The translations under genes and the position numbers were made by a program. Of a DNA stretch of 64,000 bases, positions 42,839-52,488 are shown piece by piece. The DNA is from Polyangiaceae bacterium. Lineage in GTDB: Bacteria > Myxococcota_A > Polyangia > Polyangiales > Polyangiaceae. Below the pieces are notes generated by a model. The model was not told the origin of the DNA and did no database searches. It saw only the letters and a list, made by a program, of their open reading frames with translations. Every line of letters begins with the position of its first letter. Within the stretch, counting starts at the first letter, position 1. The stretch covers positions 2,170,001-2,234,000 of the forward strand of contig JADJRH010000011.1 of assembly GCA_016712345.1 (NCBI GenBank), read 5' to 3'.

Positions 42839-43743
42839 GCCGCTTGATTCTACCTATGGCGATTGTCGCCTTTTCAACGGCTTTTGCCGGTCTTGTGTAC
42901 GCTCAGCCGGCGTTGCCTCCGGCCGGCTCGGTGGCACCTTCGGCGTCGCCGCCGCCCGCACCCACCGAGGCACCCGTGATTGCCGAGGATCGCGATCCAA
43001 TGCGTACACTTGTGACGCCGGCGGTACCTACCCAGGCGCCGGTGGATAAGTCACCGCCTCCACCTGCGGTGGTGATCGCCGCGGAGGAGCCTCCGACCGC
43101 TGAAAAACCCGCTCCGCAGCCGCAGAAGCCTCACAAGCAACACATCGCACTCGGCACTGCCCTCACCGCGTCGGTTGTAGAAAGCAAAGGGTTGGACGCG
43201 TTTTCCGCGGACGACGGGCTCGCCTTTGTTTCGGCGTTTGGAACGTTTACTCCGTGGGACACCAAGCCGCTTTCGGTCCACCTCACCCTGGAGTGGGACT
43301 GGACAAAGAAGTCGGCGCTTGCGAGGGGAGCCGACAGTGTACTTGACATTCACCGGTTGGGCGCGGGTCTGATGGTCAGATACCTCCCCATCACTCGAAT
43401 GGCGCTTTCTGTGCGCGCCGTTCCTTCGGCGATCTCCCTTGCGGGTAGAATCAAGGACGCGGCGTTTGGTGAGGAGTTGCAGGCAAACGCGTGGACTTGG
43501 GGGCTCGATCTGACGGGTGGTGCCGCGGCTCGCGTGGGCGCTTTCGGATTGGATGAAGGGCCGCGCGCGTCGATATGGATCGGACTCGACTTCGGCTATC
43601 GAATTGCGGGCCCGGCGGCCTTGGCGCTGAAACCGGGCAATGTCCCCGAAACCGACGCGGATCGACAGTTTGGATCTATACCGATGACTCAACTTGATAT
43701 GTCAGGTTTCATCGGACGACTGAATGTTTCCGTTTCATTCTGA
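42835..43743 (+). CDS. exported protein with Pro-rich linker and beta-barrel-like C-terminus
   Basis: 302 residues; the ATG overlaps the previous stop (ATGA). Signal peptide ending FAGLVYAQ, then a Pro/Ala-rich region to about residue 105, then a region of alternating hydrophobic strands (FVSAFGTFTPWDTKPLSVHL, LSVRAVPSAISLAGRIKDA, ASIWIGLDFGYRIAGPAAL) ending in VSVSF, the C-terminal Phe common in outer-membrane barrels. Likely the outer-membrane partner of the two lipoproteins upstream, forming a three-gene surface unit. Function unknown. Confidence 0.7.
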   Translation: MSRLILPMAIVAFSTAFAGLVYAQPALPPAGSVAPSASPPPAPTEAPVIAEDRDPMRTLVTPAVPTQAPVDKSPPPPAVVIAAEEPPTAEKPAPQPQKPHKQHIALGTALTASVVESKGLDAFSADDGLAFVSAFGTFTPWDTKPLSVHLTLEWDWTKKSALARGADSVLDIHRLGAGLMVRYLPITRMALSVRAVPSAISLAGRIKDAAFGEELQANAWTWGLDLTGGAAARVGAFGLDEGPRASIWIGLDFGYRIAGPAALALKPGNVPETDADRQFGSIPMTQLDMSGFIGRLNVSVSF

Positions 43744-43810
43744 CGCTTCTTCCCACCTTGTATAAAAGAGCTGGCCTCGCGGGCGTGAAACGATTATCGA
43801 CGGCCGCGCG

Positions 43811-44398
43811 ATGGCCAAGCTCTACTTTCGCCACGGCACCATGGGCAGCGCAAAAACCATGAATCTGCTCGCCGTGGCGCACAACTACCGTTCGCAGGGA
43901 AAGCGCGTGACCCTGCTCAAACCGCGCCTCGACACGCGTTTTTCAAACAAGGCGATTGTTTCGCGGTCGGGTCTGACAATAGATGCCGACATTCTTCTCG
44001 ACCCTGACACCGTGCTCTCCCCGCGCGACTTTGAAGGTCAACATTGTGTACTCGTTGACGAGGCGCAGTTTTTGACCGTGCGTCTTGTTGAACAATTGCG
44101 CGGACTCACACTGCGGCCGGGCATTCCCGTGATCTGTTATGGCCTTCGGACCGACTTTCAGTCGCACCTTTTTGAAGGTTCGCGACGACTTCTTGAATTG
44201 GCCGACAGCATCGAAGAAGTGAAAGTGACCTGCCAATATTGCAATCGCAAAGCGATTCTCAACATGCGCGTGGTGAATGGAAAACCCACGCTTTCAGGCG
44301 AGCAAATCATGCTCGGCGGCGACGAGAGTTATGCGCCCGCGTGTTTCGCCTGTTTTGAATCGCGGCTTCCTGAAGCAACACCGGGTGTACACATTTAG
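43811..44398 (+). CDS. tdk: thymidine kinase
   Basis: 195 residues, type II thymidine kinase. P-loop GTMGSAKTMNLLAVA, phosphate/Mg site VDEAQFLT, the lid/zinc Cys pairs in CQYCNRKAIL and ACFACFESR, and the thymidine-binding GEQIMLGGDESYAPACF. It salvages thymidine to dTMP with ATP in the cytoplasm. The stop at 44398 includes a GTGTACAC word in the last codons (44385-44392). Not obviously co-transcribed with the terpene synthase 199 bp downstream. Confidence 0.96.
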   Translation: MAKLYFRHGTMGSAKTMNLLAVAHNYRSQGKRVTLLKPRLDTRFSNKAIVSRSGLTIDADILLDPDTVLSPRDFEGQHCVLVDEAQFLTVRLVEQLRGLTLRPGIPVICYGLRTDFQSHLFEGSRRLLELADSIEEVKVTCQYCNRKAILNMRVVNGKPTLSGEQIMLGGDESYAPACFACFESRLPEATPGVHI

Positions 44399-44560
44399 TG
44401 GTGAGCTTCGTTTGGCGTAGCGGAGGGCTTCGCAGGCGCGAGGCCGAAAATTTCGCTGACGCCCACTTTAAAAAAACGGCCTAATTTCGGCGGGAAAGCC
44501 GTATTCAATGGAATTGTTTTCGCATCCACTTGGCGAGAACGGAATTCCGCCGATAGCATC
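44395..44560 (-). pseudogene. remnant of an XRE-type regulator, C-terminal part
   Basis: On the - strand, downstream of tdk, a frame reads ...VDAKTIPLNTAFPPKLGRFF then KVGVSEIFGLAPAKP. This resembles the end of an XRE helix-turn-helix domain ('...P.l..L.kla.fF.VsvdeLfGl'). No intact recognition helix is seen upstream in any frame, so if real it is a relic. Very tentative. Confidence 0.25.
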
Positions 44561-44596
44561 TCAAGCGAACCCCTTGAAATACAAAGGAGCGTGGGC

Positions 44597-45691
44597 ATGA
44601 GCGCATCGCCGCGAAAGCTCCACAGCGAGAGCATCCCTCAATTATCAACCGAGGAGAGTCACGTTCGGCACTTGCAGCCGGCCCCGCCCTCGACGGGCGT
44701 CGGATGCATCACTCGCGACAGCTTCGCAGTCGCGATCGACAGCGCGCGCAATCCAAACGCCGCTGCGATCGAGGCTCAAGCGCTGATGCTTGCGCAAAAG
44801 TTTGGCCTTGTCACACCGCAGAATCGCAACAGGTTTGCAGCGTTCAATTCCATCGTTGGGTACACCTACCCAACCGCCGACATCGAACGCGGCCTTGCAA
44901 ACGCGCAGTGGAGCAATTGGCTGTTCTTTTTTGACGACATGCACGACGAGGATCTCGAAAGGTGTCGAGACATTGCGAGGGTAGAACGGTCGATGGATCA
45001 TTATCTCGACCTACTGCTTAACGGTGGATTTAGTCGCGCGAAGACACCGCTCGACGATCTCACGGTCGATCTCCATGAGAGGCTCCGCGCATTCGGCGGC
45101 GACGAGTGGCTGAAGAGGTTTTGTGCTTCAGCGGCGAGCTACCTGAAACTCGGTGTACTCAAGGCGGTTGCGAACTGGGCAAGGAACAGCATGCCCAACC
45201 TCGATGGCTATCTGATTCAGCGCGAACACGACAGCTCCATGCACGCGTGCATCGACATGATCGAAATCGCTGAGGGCATTCGAATTTCAGATGAGGTTCG
45301 CGAATTGCCAGCGATGTCCCGTGCTCGCCGCGCCTGCGCGACAACCGTCGCCTATTTCAACGACATCGTTTCATATCCAAAAGAAGTGCTCATCGCGCGG
45401 AACCCAAACAATCTGATTCACGTTCTTATCTCGGATCAGAAGTTGAATTTGTACCAAGCAATATTGTTTGCAGTTGACGTTGTGAATCAGTGCACGATGG
45501 ATCTGCTTACCGCCGAAGAAGAGTTGAAACAGATTCCGAGCGCAAACACGCCTGAAGTTGAAGCGTATCTTCGGGGCATGAAACATTGGCAACGGGGCAA
45601 CATTGAGTGGTCGCTTGAAGGTGAACGGTACGCTTCACCATGGTCGCCCATTGCTGAATTAGTGAGGGATCATTCGTCCGGCCGGCGTTGA
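44597..45691 (+). CDS. class I terpene synthase, sesquiterpene-synthase-like
   Basis: 364 residues from the ATG at 44597 (AAGGAG 8 nt upstream). Metal motif DDMHDED at 113-119 after WLFFF; NSE triad NDIVSYPKE at 255-263; C-terminal RY pair at 344-345 after IEWSLEGE. Length and all three motifs match canonical bacterial sesquiterpene cyclases, which convert farnesyl diphosphate to a cyclic hydrocarbon or alcohol in the cytoplasm. The first about 40 residues are a variable extension. It is a different subfamily from the shorter synthase at 18.2 kb. A convergent STAS/SpoIIAA-like gene follows. Confidence 0.94.
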   Translation: MSASPRKLHSESIPQLSTEESHVRHLQPAPPSTGVGCITRDSFAVAIDSARNPNAAAIEAQALMLAQKFGLVTPQNRNRFAAFNSIVGYTYPTADIERGLANAQWSNWLFFFDDMHDEDLERCRDIARVERSMDHYLDLLLNGGFSRAKTPLDDLTVDLHERLRAFGGDEWLKRFCASAASYLKLGVLKAVANWARNSMPNLDGYLIQREHDSSMHACIDMIEIAEGIRISDEVRELPAMSRARRACATTVAYFNDIVSYPKEVLIARNPNNLIHVLISDQKLNLYQAILFAVDVVNQCTMDLLTAEEELKQIPSANTPEVEAYLRGMKHWQRGNIEWSLEGERYASPWSPIAELVRDHSSGRR

Positions 45692-45733
45692 CGACAGCGT
45701 GTGTACGCGGGCCGTCGCGCCGCCCGACCTTGG

Positions 45734-46141
45734 CTACTTGGCCTTTGCTTTGGCCCGAACGTCTTCAAGCCAAGTGCGCGCTTCCATTTCGTTGTCGAAA
45801 AAGGCGAGCGGTACCTCTTTGCCGAGGTTCACCATCATGTACACTTTGTTGAGAATTGACAGCGCCACGCGGGCCTTCGTTGAGGCTCCGTATACGGCGC
45901 TGCCAGCCGAAATCGGGATCTTCTTAACCAATTTCGCTTCAGCCGACATCGCCCCCATACGTGACGCGTCCACCAGCAGGTAGACTTTTTTGGCGAGCTT
46001 GAAGAAGTCACCCAGCGCGCTCAACTCCGCAACGCTCACATCATCGATAAACTGGATGTGGAAGTGATCGGGCGCGGTGAACCGAACAATGTGTTTCCCG
46101 ATAACCCGCTCTTCTAGAACCGCTTCTTCGCCCATGATCAT
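45734..46141 (-). CDS. SpoIIAA/STAS-like protein
   Basis: 135 residues. Segments VLEERVIGKHIVRFTAPDHF, VYLLVDASRMGAMSAEAKLV and ALSILNKVYMMVNLGKEVPLAFF with a C-terminal MEARTWL are the pattern of SpoIIAA-like/STAS proteins (the 'llvDls...vspear...' strand-helix and a final 'ffd.e.eA..WL'). No enzyme motif. It faces the class I terpene synthase (43-bp gap with a GTGTACGC word). A STAS-like protein also sits beside the other terpene synthase. Probably a cytosolic regulatory or lipid-binding module. Confidence 0.7.
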   Translation of the reverse strand: MIMGEEAVLEERVIGKHIVRFTAPDHFHIQFIDDVSVAELSALGDFFKLAKKVYLLVDASRMGAMSAEAKLVKKIPISAGSAVYGASTKARVALSILNKVYMMVNLGKEVPLAFFDNEMEARTWLEDVRAKAKAK

Positions 46142-46487
46142 CTCAACCTTGTTGCGGGACCGCGCATAGGAGGCGGTGATGCTACGCGAAACCGCGGGAG
46201 GTCACAATACGCATCTGCGGCTGCGTCGGGACGGCGGGCCCCTTGGCATACCGGCATTCACAACGCTGCGGCGGTTTGATTAAAGGCGAAGAACACGCGC
46301 GATAGCATCGTTGTTAGGTGACTGAGGGAATTGGTGCGCACTCCTGTGTAACGGGCTGAACTCATCCTGTGTACACTTGCGCAGCGCATTTGCAGATCGA
46401 GCTGAGCGGGTCTGCTCTGATGTACACACGCTCCGCTCTCAACGCCACGTTGCGAGGCGCTGAATAAACGAGATCACAAGTCGGCGT
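46142..46487. other. 346-bp intergenic region with palindrome words, no gene seen
   Basis: No supported ORF. It contains GTGTACAC at 46369-46376 and a TGTACACA variant at about 46421. It should include the promoter of the STAS-like gene at one end and the transcript end of the nifJ-DHOD operon at the other; neither is sharply defined. Confidence 0.55.
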
Positions 46488-47481
46488 TTAGCCTCGCCAG
46501 CTCTGCAGAACGCGCATGTAGTTTCCGCGTTCAAACGCACTGGGATCTGGGCATCGCGCGAGATTCATGCTGCCGCGGAGTTGAGCGAGCGATTCATACT
46601 CGTGATCTTCCATCCACCGAACAACGTCGTGCCTAATGGTGTCGAGTTTTTTGGGGCCGTGGTGCAAAAGGGCGCTGACCATTTGGACAACGCTCGCCCC
46701 GGCCATGAGCGCTTTGATTGCGTCGAGCGCGGTGTGTACACCACCGGAGCAGGCGAGATTTTGATACCCTTTTCCAGACAAGACAGCGAGCCAGCGCAGG
46801 CGCAGTCGCAGCTCGGTCGAATCTGACAGTTGAAGGGCGGGAACGGCTTCAAGCGCTTCAGGGTCAATGTCAGGTTGGTAAAATCGGTTGAAAAGAACAA
46901 GCCCCGATGCTCCCGCTGTATAAAGCTGCCTCGCGTGGTTTGCCATGGCCGAGTGGAAAGGTGACAGCTTTACAGCGACCGGGATCTTGAGGGTTTTCTT
47001 TACCTCAAAAACGATGTCAACCGAGCGGGCATCCACGTGATCGGGGGTCTCATCCGGGTCGGTGGAGATATGGTAGACATTGAGTTCAAGCGCGTCGGCG
47101 CCCGCCTGCTCAATGAGCTTGGCATACTCCAACCAGCCCGAGGGTGTCACGCCGTTGAGTGACGCGATCACAGGGATTTTAACGGCTGCTTTGATTTTTC
47201 TTACCTGCTCCAGATATTCATGCGGGCCGAGGTGAAACTCATCCGGGGAGGGTAGAAATGACGACGCTTCAGCAAATGCGTTTGTGTGGGCTTCAATGTC
47301 ATACAGGGTTCGCCCTTTTTCGCGAACGATCTGTTCTTCAAAAAGCGATCGCATAACAATCGCCGAGGCGCCCGCATCTTCTACCCTTCGAACTGAAGCC
47401 AGATCGTCGGCCAAGGGGGGATGCGCCGGGCATGAATGGGTGGGACAGGGAAAGACCCAAATACGTGGTGCGGAGGTCCAT
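46488..47481 (-). pseudogene. dihydroorotate dehydrogenase-like protein, frameshifted near the N-terminus
   Basis: The main frame (46488-47414) encodes a class 1 DHOD-like TIM barrel: IPVIASLNGVTPSGWLEYAK, ADALELNVYHISTDPDETPD, VAVKLSPFHSAM, GLVLFNRFYQPDID and LACSGGVHTALDAIKALMAG. It lacks the first strand. That strand (MDLRTTYLGLSLSHPFMPGA then SPL) lies in another frame from the ATG at 47481, which is 2 nt after the nifJ stop. A single extra base in the six-G run at 47411-47416 (+ strand) separates the two. With the frame restored this is a typical PyrD-like protein that is often encoded beside nifJ. It is probably not a true pyrimidine enzyme; an Fe-S or electron-transfer link to PFOR is possible. 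Confidence 0.75.
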
Positions 47482-47482
47482 T

Positions 47483-50400
47483 TCAGTGCTCCGTGCGCGG
47501 GGTGGAAGAAGCTTGTTGCGGTTCTGCTTTGGGGGCGCCTTCAGGTTTGGGGGATGAAACCGGCGTCATGGCTTTGGCAAGGTTTTCATACGTGGCCCAC
47601 CTGACATGAATGTCGTTTTGTGCGGAGTCTGCCAAGGCCTTAAAACGAGCAGGATCTTGTTGTTCTACCATTCTGAATCGCGTTTCGTTGCGGGCAAACT
47701 CCACCAATTTGCCCTTGGGAGCGTTGGAGTCGAGTTTGAGGGGGCTCTCACCTTCGGCGATACGCCGCGGGTCAAACCTGTAAAGTGGCCAATACCCGGT
47801 GTCCACAGCGCGCTTTTGTTGGGCAAGCCCCTGAGCCATGTCATAGCCATGGGCGATGCAATGGGAGTACGCGATGATGAGCGACGGACCGGGGTAACTG
47901 TCGGCCTCTTCAAACGCTTTGACGGTTTGAGTGTCTTTGGCGCCGAAGGCAATGCGCGCGATGTACACATTGCCGTAAGTCATTGCGAGCATGCCAAGGT
48001 CTTTCTTTTGGCCTTCTTTTCCTGCGGCGGCAAACTTGGCAGCCGCACCCTTGGGCGTGCTCTTTGACTGTTGACCGCCGGTGTTGGAGTACACTTCGGT
48101 ATCGAGAACAAGAATGTTGACGTCTTTGCCGGAGGCAAGAACGTGGTCGAGTCCACCGAAGCCGATGTCATAGGCCCAGCCGTCGCCGCCCACGATCCAA
48201 ACGCTCTTTTTAACAAGGTAGTCGGCGATATCAAGCAGGCGCTTGGCGACGGGATCCGCCGATGCGCGCAGTTTTGCTTTGAGCAGTTCTACCCGTTCAC
48301 GTTGAGCCGAGATGCCGGCTTCGTCGTGCATTTGAGCCGTTGAAAGGGCGGCAACAAGCTCATCACCCACCAGACTCGCAAGCGACTTTAGAAGCTCGGA
48401 CGCGTGTTCTTGATGTTTGTCAACGGCGAGCCGGATACCCATTCCAAACTCGGCATTGTCTTCAAACAGTGAGTTTGCCCACGCGGGACCACGGCCGTCG
48501 CGATTGGTTGTATAAGGCGTTGTGGGTAGATTTCCGCCGTAGATCGACGAGCAACCTGTGGCATTGGCGATAATCGATCGATCACCGAAGAGTTGAGTGG
48601 CAAGTTTGATATATGGGGTTTCACCGCAGCCTGAGCATGCGCCCGAATATTCAAACAAGGGCTCAAACAGTTGAACGCCTTTGACATCCAAACTCACCTT
48701 TGTGCGTTTGGCTTCGGGTAGGTTTAAGAAGAACTCGTAGTTTTCACTCTCTTGGGCGCGAATGGGGGCTTGAGGTGCCATTTCAAGCGATTTGTGACGT
48801 GGATTGGCTTTGTCTTTTGCGGGACAGACTTCAACGCAGAGAGAACATCCGGTGCAGTCTTCAGGGGCAATTTGTACGGTGTACCCTTCACCCTTAAATT
48901 CTGACCCTTTATAGGTCATTGTCTTAAAGGTTTCAGGTTTGTTGGACAGGTGCGCCGGGTCGTACGTTTTGACGCGCACGGCGGCGTGGGGGCATACCAT
49001 TGCGCACTTGTTGCATTGGATGCAGATCTTCTCGTCCCATACGGGGATTTCGAGCGCGATATTTCGTTTTTCCCACTTGGCCGTTCCGGTAGGCCATGTT
49101 CCATCGACAGGGAAGGCACTGACGGGTAGAAGATCTCCCTTGTTGGCCAGCATCATGGCGGTGACGCGCTGCACGAAGTCGGGGGCTTTTGCCGACACAA
49201 TAGGCGGCCGTTGATGGTCGGCTGTAACGCGTCCGGGAACTGGCACTTTGAAAAGGTGAGAAAGCGACTCGTCCACGGCGGCGAAGTTCTTTTTTACAAC
49301 TTCAGGGCCTTTGTTTTTGTACGTTTTTTCGATGGATCGTTTGATATACCCAATCGCTTCTTCGCGCGGGAAGATTTTGGCGAGGGCAAAAAAGCACGTT
49401 TGCATGACGGTGTTGATGCGCCCGCCCATGCCGGCGCCGCGCGCAACGGTGACGGCGTCAATGGTGTACACATCGATGTTCAGTTCAATAATCTCCTGCT
49501 GCATTTCGCGGGGAAGTGCATCCCATACCTGCTCGGCGGGAAGGGGAGAGTTGAGGAGCAGCGTGGCACCCGGCATGGCATGTTCAAGAACGTCATACCG
49601 CTCGACAAATCCCCATTGGTGAACGGCCACAAAGCTGGCCCGTGAAATCAGGTATTCACTCTGAATGGGGCGAGGCCCAAACCGAACGTGGGAAACCGTG
49701 ATGGCGCCGCTCTTTTTAGAATCGTAAACGAAGTAGCCTTGGGGATACCTGTCGGTTTCTTCGCCGATAATCTTGATGGAGGACTTGTTTGCGCCCACCG
49801 TTCCGTCGGCTCCGAGGCCCCAAAATACCGCACGAACAACGTCATCGGGCTCCAGGTCAAATTGGGAATCGTACGGGAGACTGCGACGGGTGATGTCGTC
49901 GTTTATACCCACCGTAAACCCGTGAAGCGGCTTTTCTTTGAGCAATTCTGCAAAGACGGCACGGACCATGGCCGGGGTAAACTCTTTGGAAGACAGGCCG
50001 TACCTGCCACCAACGATCTTGGGTAGATTTCCAGTCCAAAGCCCAAGTGTCAGGGCTTGTACAAACGCGGTCACAATGTCTTGATAAAGAGGTTCACCCA
50101 ATGCGCCCGGCTCTTTTGTCCGATCGAGCACGGCAATGGCTTTGACCGTTTTGGGTAGAACGGCAAAAAAGTCTTCTATTGAAAACGGCCTGAAAAGGCG
50201 CACTTTGAGAACGCCGAGCTTTGCGCCGCGAGCATTTTCCCAGGCCACTGTTTCGTCGGTTGTTTCGGCCCCGGAGCCCATCATGACAATCACGCGGTCA
50301 GCTTCGGGGTGGCCCGAGTAGTCAAACAGTTGATACCGGCGACCGGTCAACTTGTAAAAGCGATCCATGGCCGTTTTTACGGACGCGGGGCACGCATCGT

Positions 50401-51106
50401 AGTATAAATTGGCAGCTTCGCGCGCTTGGAAAAACGTATCGGGGTTTTGCGCGCTGCCGCGCAGCACGGGGTGATCCGGGGAGAGCGCCCTTTCACGAAC
50501 GGCGGAAATGGTAGGTTCGTCGATAAGGCTTTTGAGGTCTGAATCGCTCAAGCAGGCAATTTTTGTTACTTCAGACGATGTTCTAAAGCCGTCGAAAAAG
50601 TGTAAAAACGGCACGCGGGAGGCGAGGGTTGCCATGTGCGAAACGGCCGCCAAATCGTGTGCCTCTTGAACACTGCCCGAGCACAACATGGCAAACCCGG
50701 TGCTCCGACAACCCATGACGTCGGAGTGATCGCCGAAGATGGAAAGGGCATGGGTAGCAATGGTTCGCGCCGAAACGTGCATGCAAAATGGCAGGAGTTC
50801 GCCCGCGATTTTGAACATGTTGGGGATCATCAAAAGGAGACCCTGAGACGCGGTAAACGTTGTGGAGAGGGCGCCCGCCTGGAGCGCTCCGTGAACCGCT
50901 CCGGCGGCTCCACCTTCCGACTGCATTTCGGTCACGTTGGGCACGGTGCCCCAGAGGTTGGGCCGGTGCTTTGTGGCCCATTCATCACTGAGTTCGCCCA
51001 TTGAAGAAGATGGGGTAATTGGGTAGATGGCAATCACTTCACTGAGCCGATAGGCGACGTCGGCAACAGAGGTGTTTCCGTCGAGAGTGACGAGGTTCTG
51101 GGGCAT
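47483..51106 (-). CDS. nifJ: pyruvate:ferredoxin (flavodoxin) oxidoreductase
   Basis: 1207 residues from the ATG at 51106 (AGGGG upstream); a single-chain PFOR of the usual length. Order: domain I AIYPITPSSSMGELSDEW with EGGAAGAVHGAL; domain II (YDYSGHPEADRVIVMMGSGAETTDE); domain III (HVRFGPRPIQSEYLI); two 4Fe-4S clusters CIQCNKCAMVCPHAAVR and CTGCSLCVEVCPAKD; C-terminal TPP domain (CSGCGETPY, ATGCSSIYGGNLPTTPYTT, GDGWAYDIGFGGLDHV). It oxidises pyruvate to acetyl-CoA and CO2 with ferredoxin or flavodoxin, suggesting low-oxygen or fermentative capacity. Followed at 2 nt by the DHOD-like gene. Confidence 0.97.
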   Translation of the reverse strand: MPQNLVTLDGNTSVADVAYRLSEVIAIYPITPSSSMGELSDEWATKHRPNLWGTVPNVTEMQSEGGAAGAVHGALQAGALSTTFTASQGLLLMIPNMFKIAGELLPFCMHVSARTIATHALSIFGDHSDVMGCRSTGFAMLCSGSVQEAHDLAAVSHMATLASRVPFLHFFDGFRTSSEVTKIACLSDSDLKSLIDEPTISAVRERALSPDHPVLRGSAQNPDTFFQAREAANLYYDACPASVKTAMDRFYKLTGRRYQLFDYSGHPEADRVIVMMGSGAETTDETVAWENARGAKLGVLKVRLFRPFSIEDFFAVLPKTVKAIAVLDRTKEPGALGEPLYQDIVTAFVQALTLGLWTGNLPKIVGGRYGLSSKEFTPAMVRAVFAELLKEKPLHGFTVGINDDITRRSLPYDSQFDLEPDDVVRAVFWGLGADGTVGANKSSIKIIGEETDRYPQGYFVYDSKKSGAITVSHVRFGPRPIQSEYLISRASFVAVHQWGFVERYDVLEHAMPGATLLLNSPLPAEQVWDALPREMQQEIIELNIDVYTIDAVTVARGAGMGGRINTVMQTCFFALAKIFPREEAIGYIKRSIEKTYKNKGPEVVKKNFAAVDESLSHLFKVPVPGRVTADHQRPPIVSAKAPDFVQRVTAMMLANKGDLLPVSAFPVDGTWPTGTAKWEKRNIALEIPVWDEKICIQCNKCAMVCPHAAVRVKTYDPAHLSNKPETFKTMTYKGSEFKGEGYTVQIAPEDCTGCSLCVEVCPAKDKANPRHKSLEMAPQAPIRAQESENYEFFLNLPEAKRTKVSLDVKGVQLFEPLFEYSGACSGCGETPYIKLATQLFGDRSIIANATGCSSIYGGNLPTTPYTTNRDGRGPAWANSLFEDNAEFGMGIRLAVDKHQEHASELLKSLASLVGDELVAALSTAQMHDEAGISAQRERVELLKAKLRASADPVAKRLLDIADYLVKKSVWIVGGDGWAYDIGFGGLDHVLASGKDVNILVLDTEVYSNTGGQQSKSTPKGAAAKFAAAGKEGQKKDLGMLAMTYGNVYIARIAFGAKDTQTVKAFEEADSYPGPSLIIAYSHCIAHGYDMAQGLAQQKRAVDTGYWPLYRFDPRRIAEGESPLKLDSNAPKGKLVEFARNETRFRMVEQQDPARFKALADSAQNDIHVRWATYENLAKAMTPVSSPKPEGAPKAEPQQASSTPRTEH

Positions 51107-51291
51107 GGTCTGGCCCCTTGTGCAATCACCGCGCCCAAGGTGTTTGGCCACGCGAAACCAGCGCATGAGCGCAAACCCGCGCTGTGCGATGCAAAATCCG
51201 CGCGGGGTTGAAGCGGCGGGGCAAAGGACCACCACCTTCGTTCGTGGCAGTGATGTTAGGATGGCGCCGCGCTCGATGCGCGGGAGTTGTC

Positions 51292-52080
51292 ATGCGCACG
51301 TTGTTCGTTTCGTTCGTCGTCGCCGCGGGGATGTTGGCTTTCGGGTGTACACCGGGAAGTGATGAGCTTTTTACCGGGGGTGGAAAGCCCACGGGCACAG
51401 GTGGAGATACGTCCACGACAGGCGGGGCGGGTGGCGGAGGTTCTCACCAGGGTGGCTCCACTTCAAACGTCGGCGGGGGTGGTTCAACATCCACCGGTTC
51501 ATCTACGGGGGGCGGCGCGACTACCACAACAACGTCGTCCACCACTTCAGGAACGGGCGGGTCAACATGCGCTCCCAAGGGCGATCCGTGCCAGGCAAAT
51601 TCCGACTGCTGCAACGGTGTGATGTGTACACAGAACGTGTGTGGCACGTTTGGGTGCACGGCCAACGGCGCGCAGTGCGCAATTGACTTCCAGTGTTGTT
51701 CGGGGCTTTGCCAAAATAACGTCTGCGTTGTCAACCCTGACACCTGTGTGCCCGACGGTGCCGATTGCTTTACAAGTCAACAGTGCTGTTCAGGTCAGTG
51801 TGATCCACTCTCGCAAAAGTGCGGTCAGGCGCCGATGTGTACAGCGGATGGGGGGCAGTGTTTTCAGCCGGCGGACTGTTGTTCGCAGACCTGTCAGAAT
51901 TTTAAGTGTGTTCCGCAGGGCACGTGCAGCGCCGACGGCGCCATGTGTTTTATGGATAACCAGTGTTGCGCCGGGGTATGTAACCTTGGCCAGTGCGGCT
52001 GTTTGCCAGGCGGAAAAGCCTGTTTTCAAAACGACCAATGCTGCTCCGGCACGTGTGCTCAGGGGATGTGCAAACCCTGA
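51292..52080 (+). CDS. lipoprotein with repeated Cys-knot-like modules
   Basis: 262 residues from the ATG at 51292: signal peptide and lipobox ...GMLAFGC, a Gly/Ser/Thr linker of about 70 residues, then about five modules each with the pattern C-x(5-6)-C-x(5)-CC-S/N-G-x-C-x(4-6)-C (for example CAPKGDPCQANSDCCNGVMC and CVPDGADCFTSQQCCSGQC). The adjacent CC in each module and the spacing resemble knottin/Dickkopf-type folds, so several disulfides per module are expected at the cell surface. Function unknown. GTGTACAC words lie in the signal and first module. Confidence 0.85.
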   Translation: MRTLFVSFVVAAGMLAFGCTPGSDELFTGGGKPTGTGGDTSTTGGAGGGGSHQGGSTSNVGGGGSTSTGSSTGGGATTTTTSSTTSGTGGSTCAPKGDPCQANSDCCNGVMCTQNVCGTFGCTANGAQCAIDFQCCSGLCQNNVCVVNPDTCVPDGADCFTSQQCCSGQCDPLSQKCGQAPMCTADGGQCFQPADCCSQTCQNFKCVPQGTCSADGAMCFMDNQCCAGVCNLGQCGCLPGGKACFQNDQCCSGTCAQGMCKP

Positions 52081-52145
52081 CGTATCCACCAATCTACCCA
52101 TTTGATACAAGTCGCTGTGAAGTAGTAAGAACACCGGAGAACACT

Positions 52146-52466
52146 ATGAATCAAGGCCCGCAGATGAATCCGTACGCACCTCCCACACACCCCATGCAAG
52201 GGGGTGGGGGCCCGCCGGGTTCACCTGAAGAGGCTGTGCGGCGGGGGATGTGTCCACAATGCGGCAGCACCAACGTGCATCAGCCGAGCTTTACCTGGTG
52301 GGGAGGAGTGCTGGGCCCCAAACTCTTCGACCACTGGGTCTGTAGGTCGTGCGGGTTTGGGTATAACGGGTCCACGGGTTTGAGTAACCGTGGGAAGATC
52401 ATTGCGTACTTTGTAATTCTGAACGCGCTCGTGTTGGCGGTTGTGATTGCAATAAATGTCAGGTGA
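52146..52466 (+). CDS. zinc-ribbon plus transmembrane small protein
   Basis: 106 residues: Pro/Gly-rich start (MNQGPQMNPYAPPTHPMQGG), a Cys4 zinc ribbon (MCPQCGSTNVHQ...WVCRSCGFGYNG), then one hydrophobic helix (IIAYFVILNALVLAVVIAIN). Likely an inner-membrane protein with a cytoplasmic zinc ribbon. No partner is indicated; convergent with pheT 22 bp downstream. Confidence 0.7.
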   Translation: MNQGPQMNPYAPPTHPMQGGGGPPGSPEEAVRRGMCPQCGSTNVHQPSFTWWGGVLGPKLFDHWVCRSCGFGYNGSTGLSNRGKIIAYFVILNALVLAVVIAINVR

Positions 52467-52488
52467 TCGAGCCAAGCCGTCGGAACAC

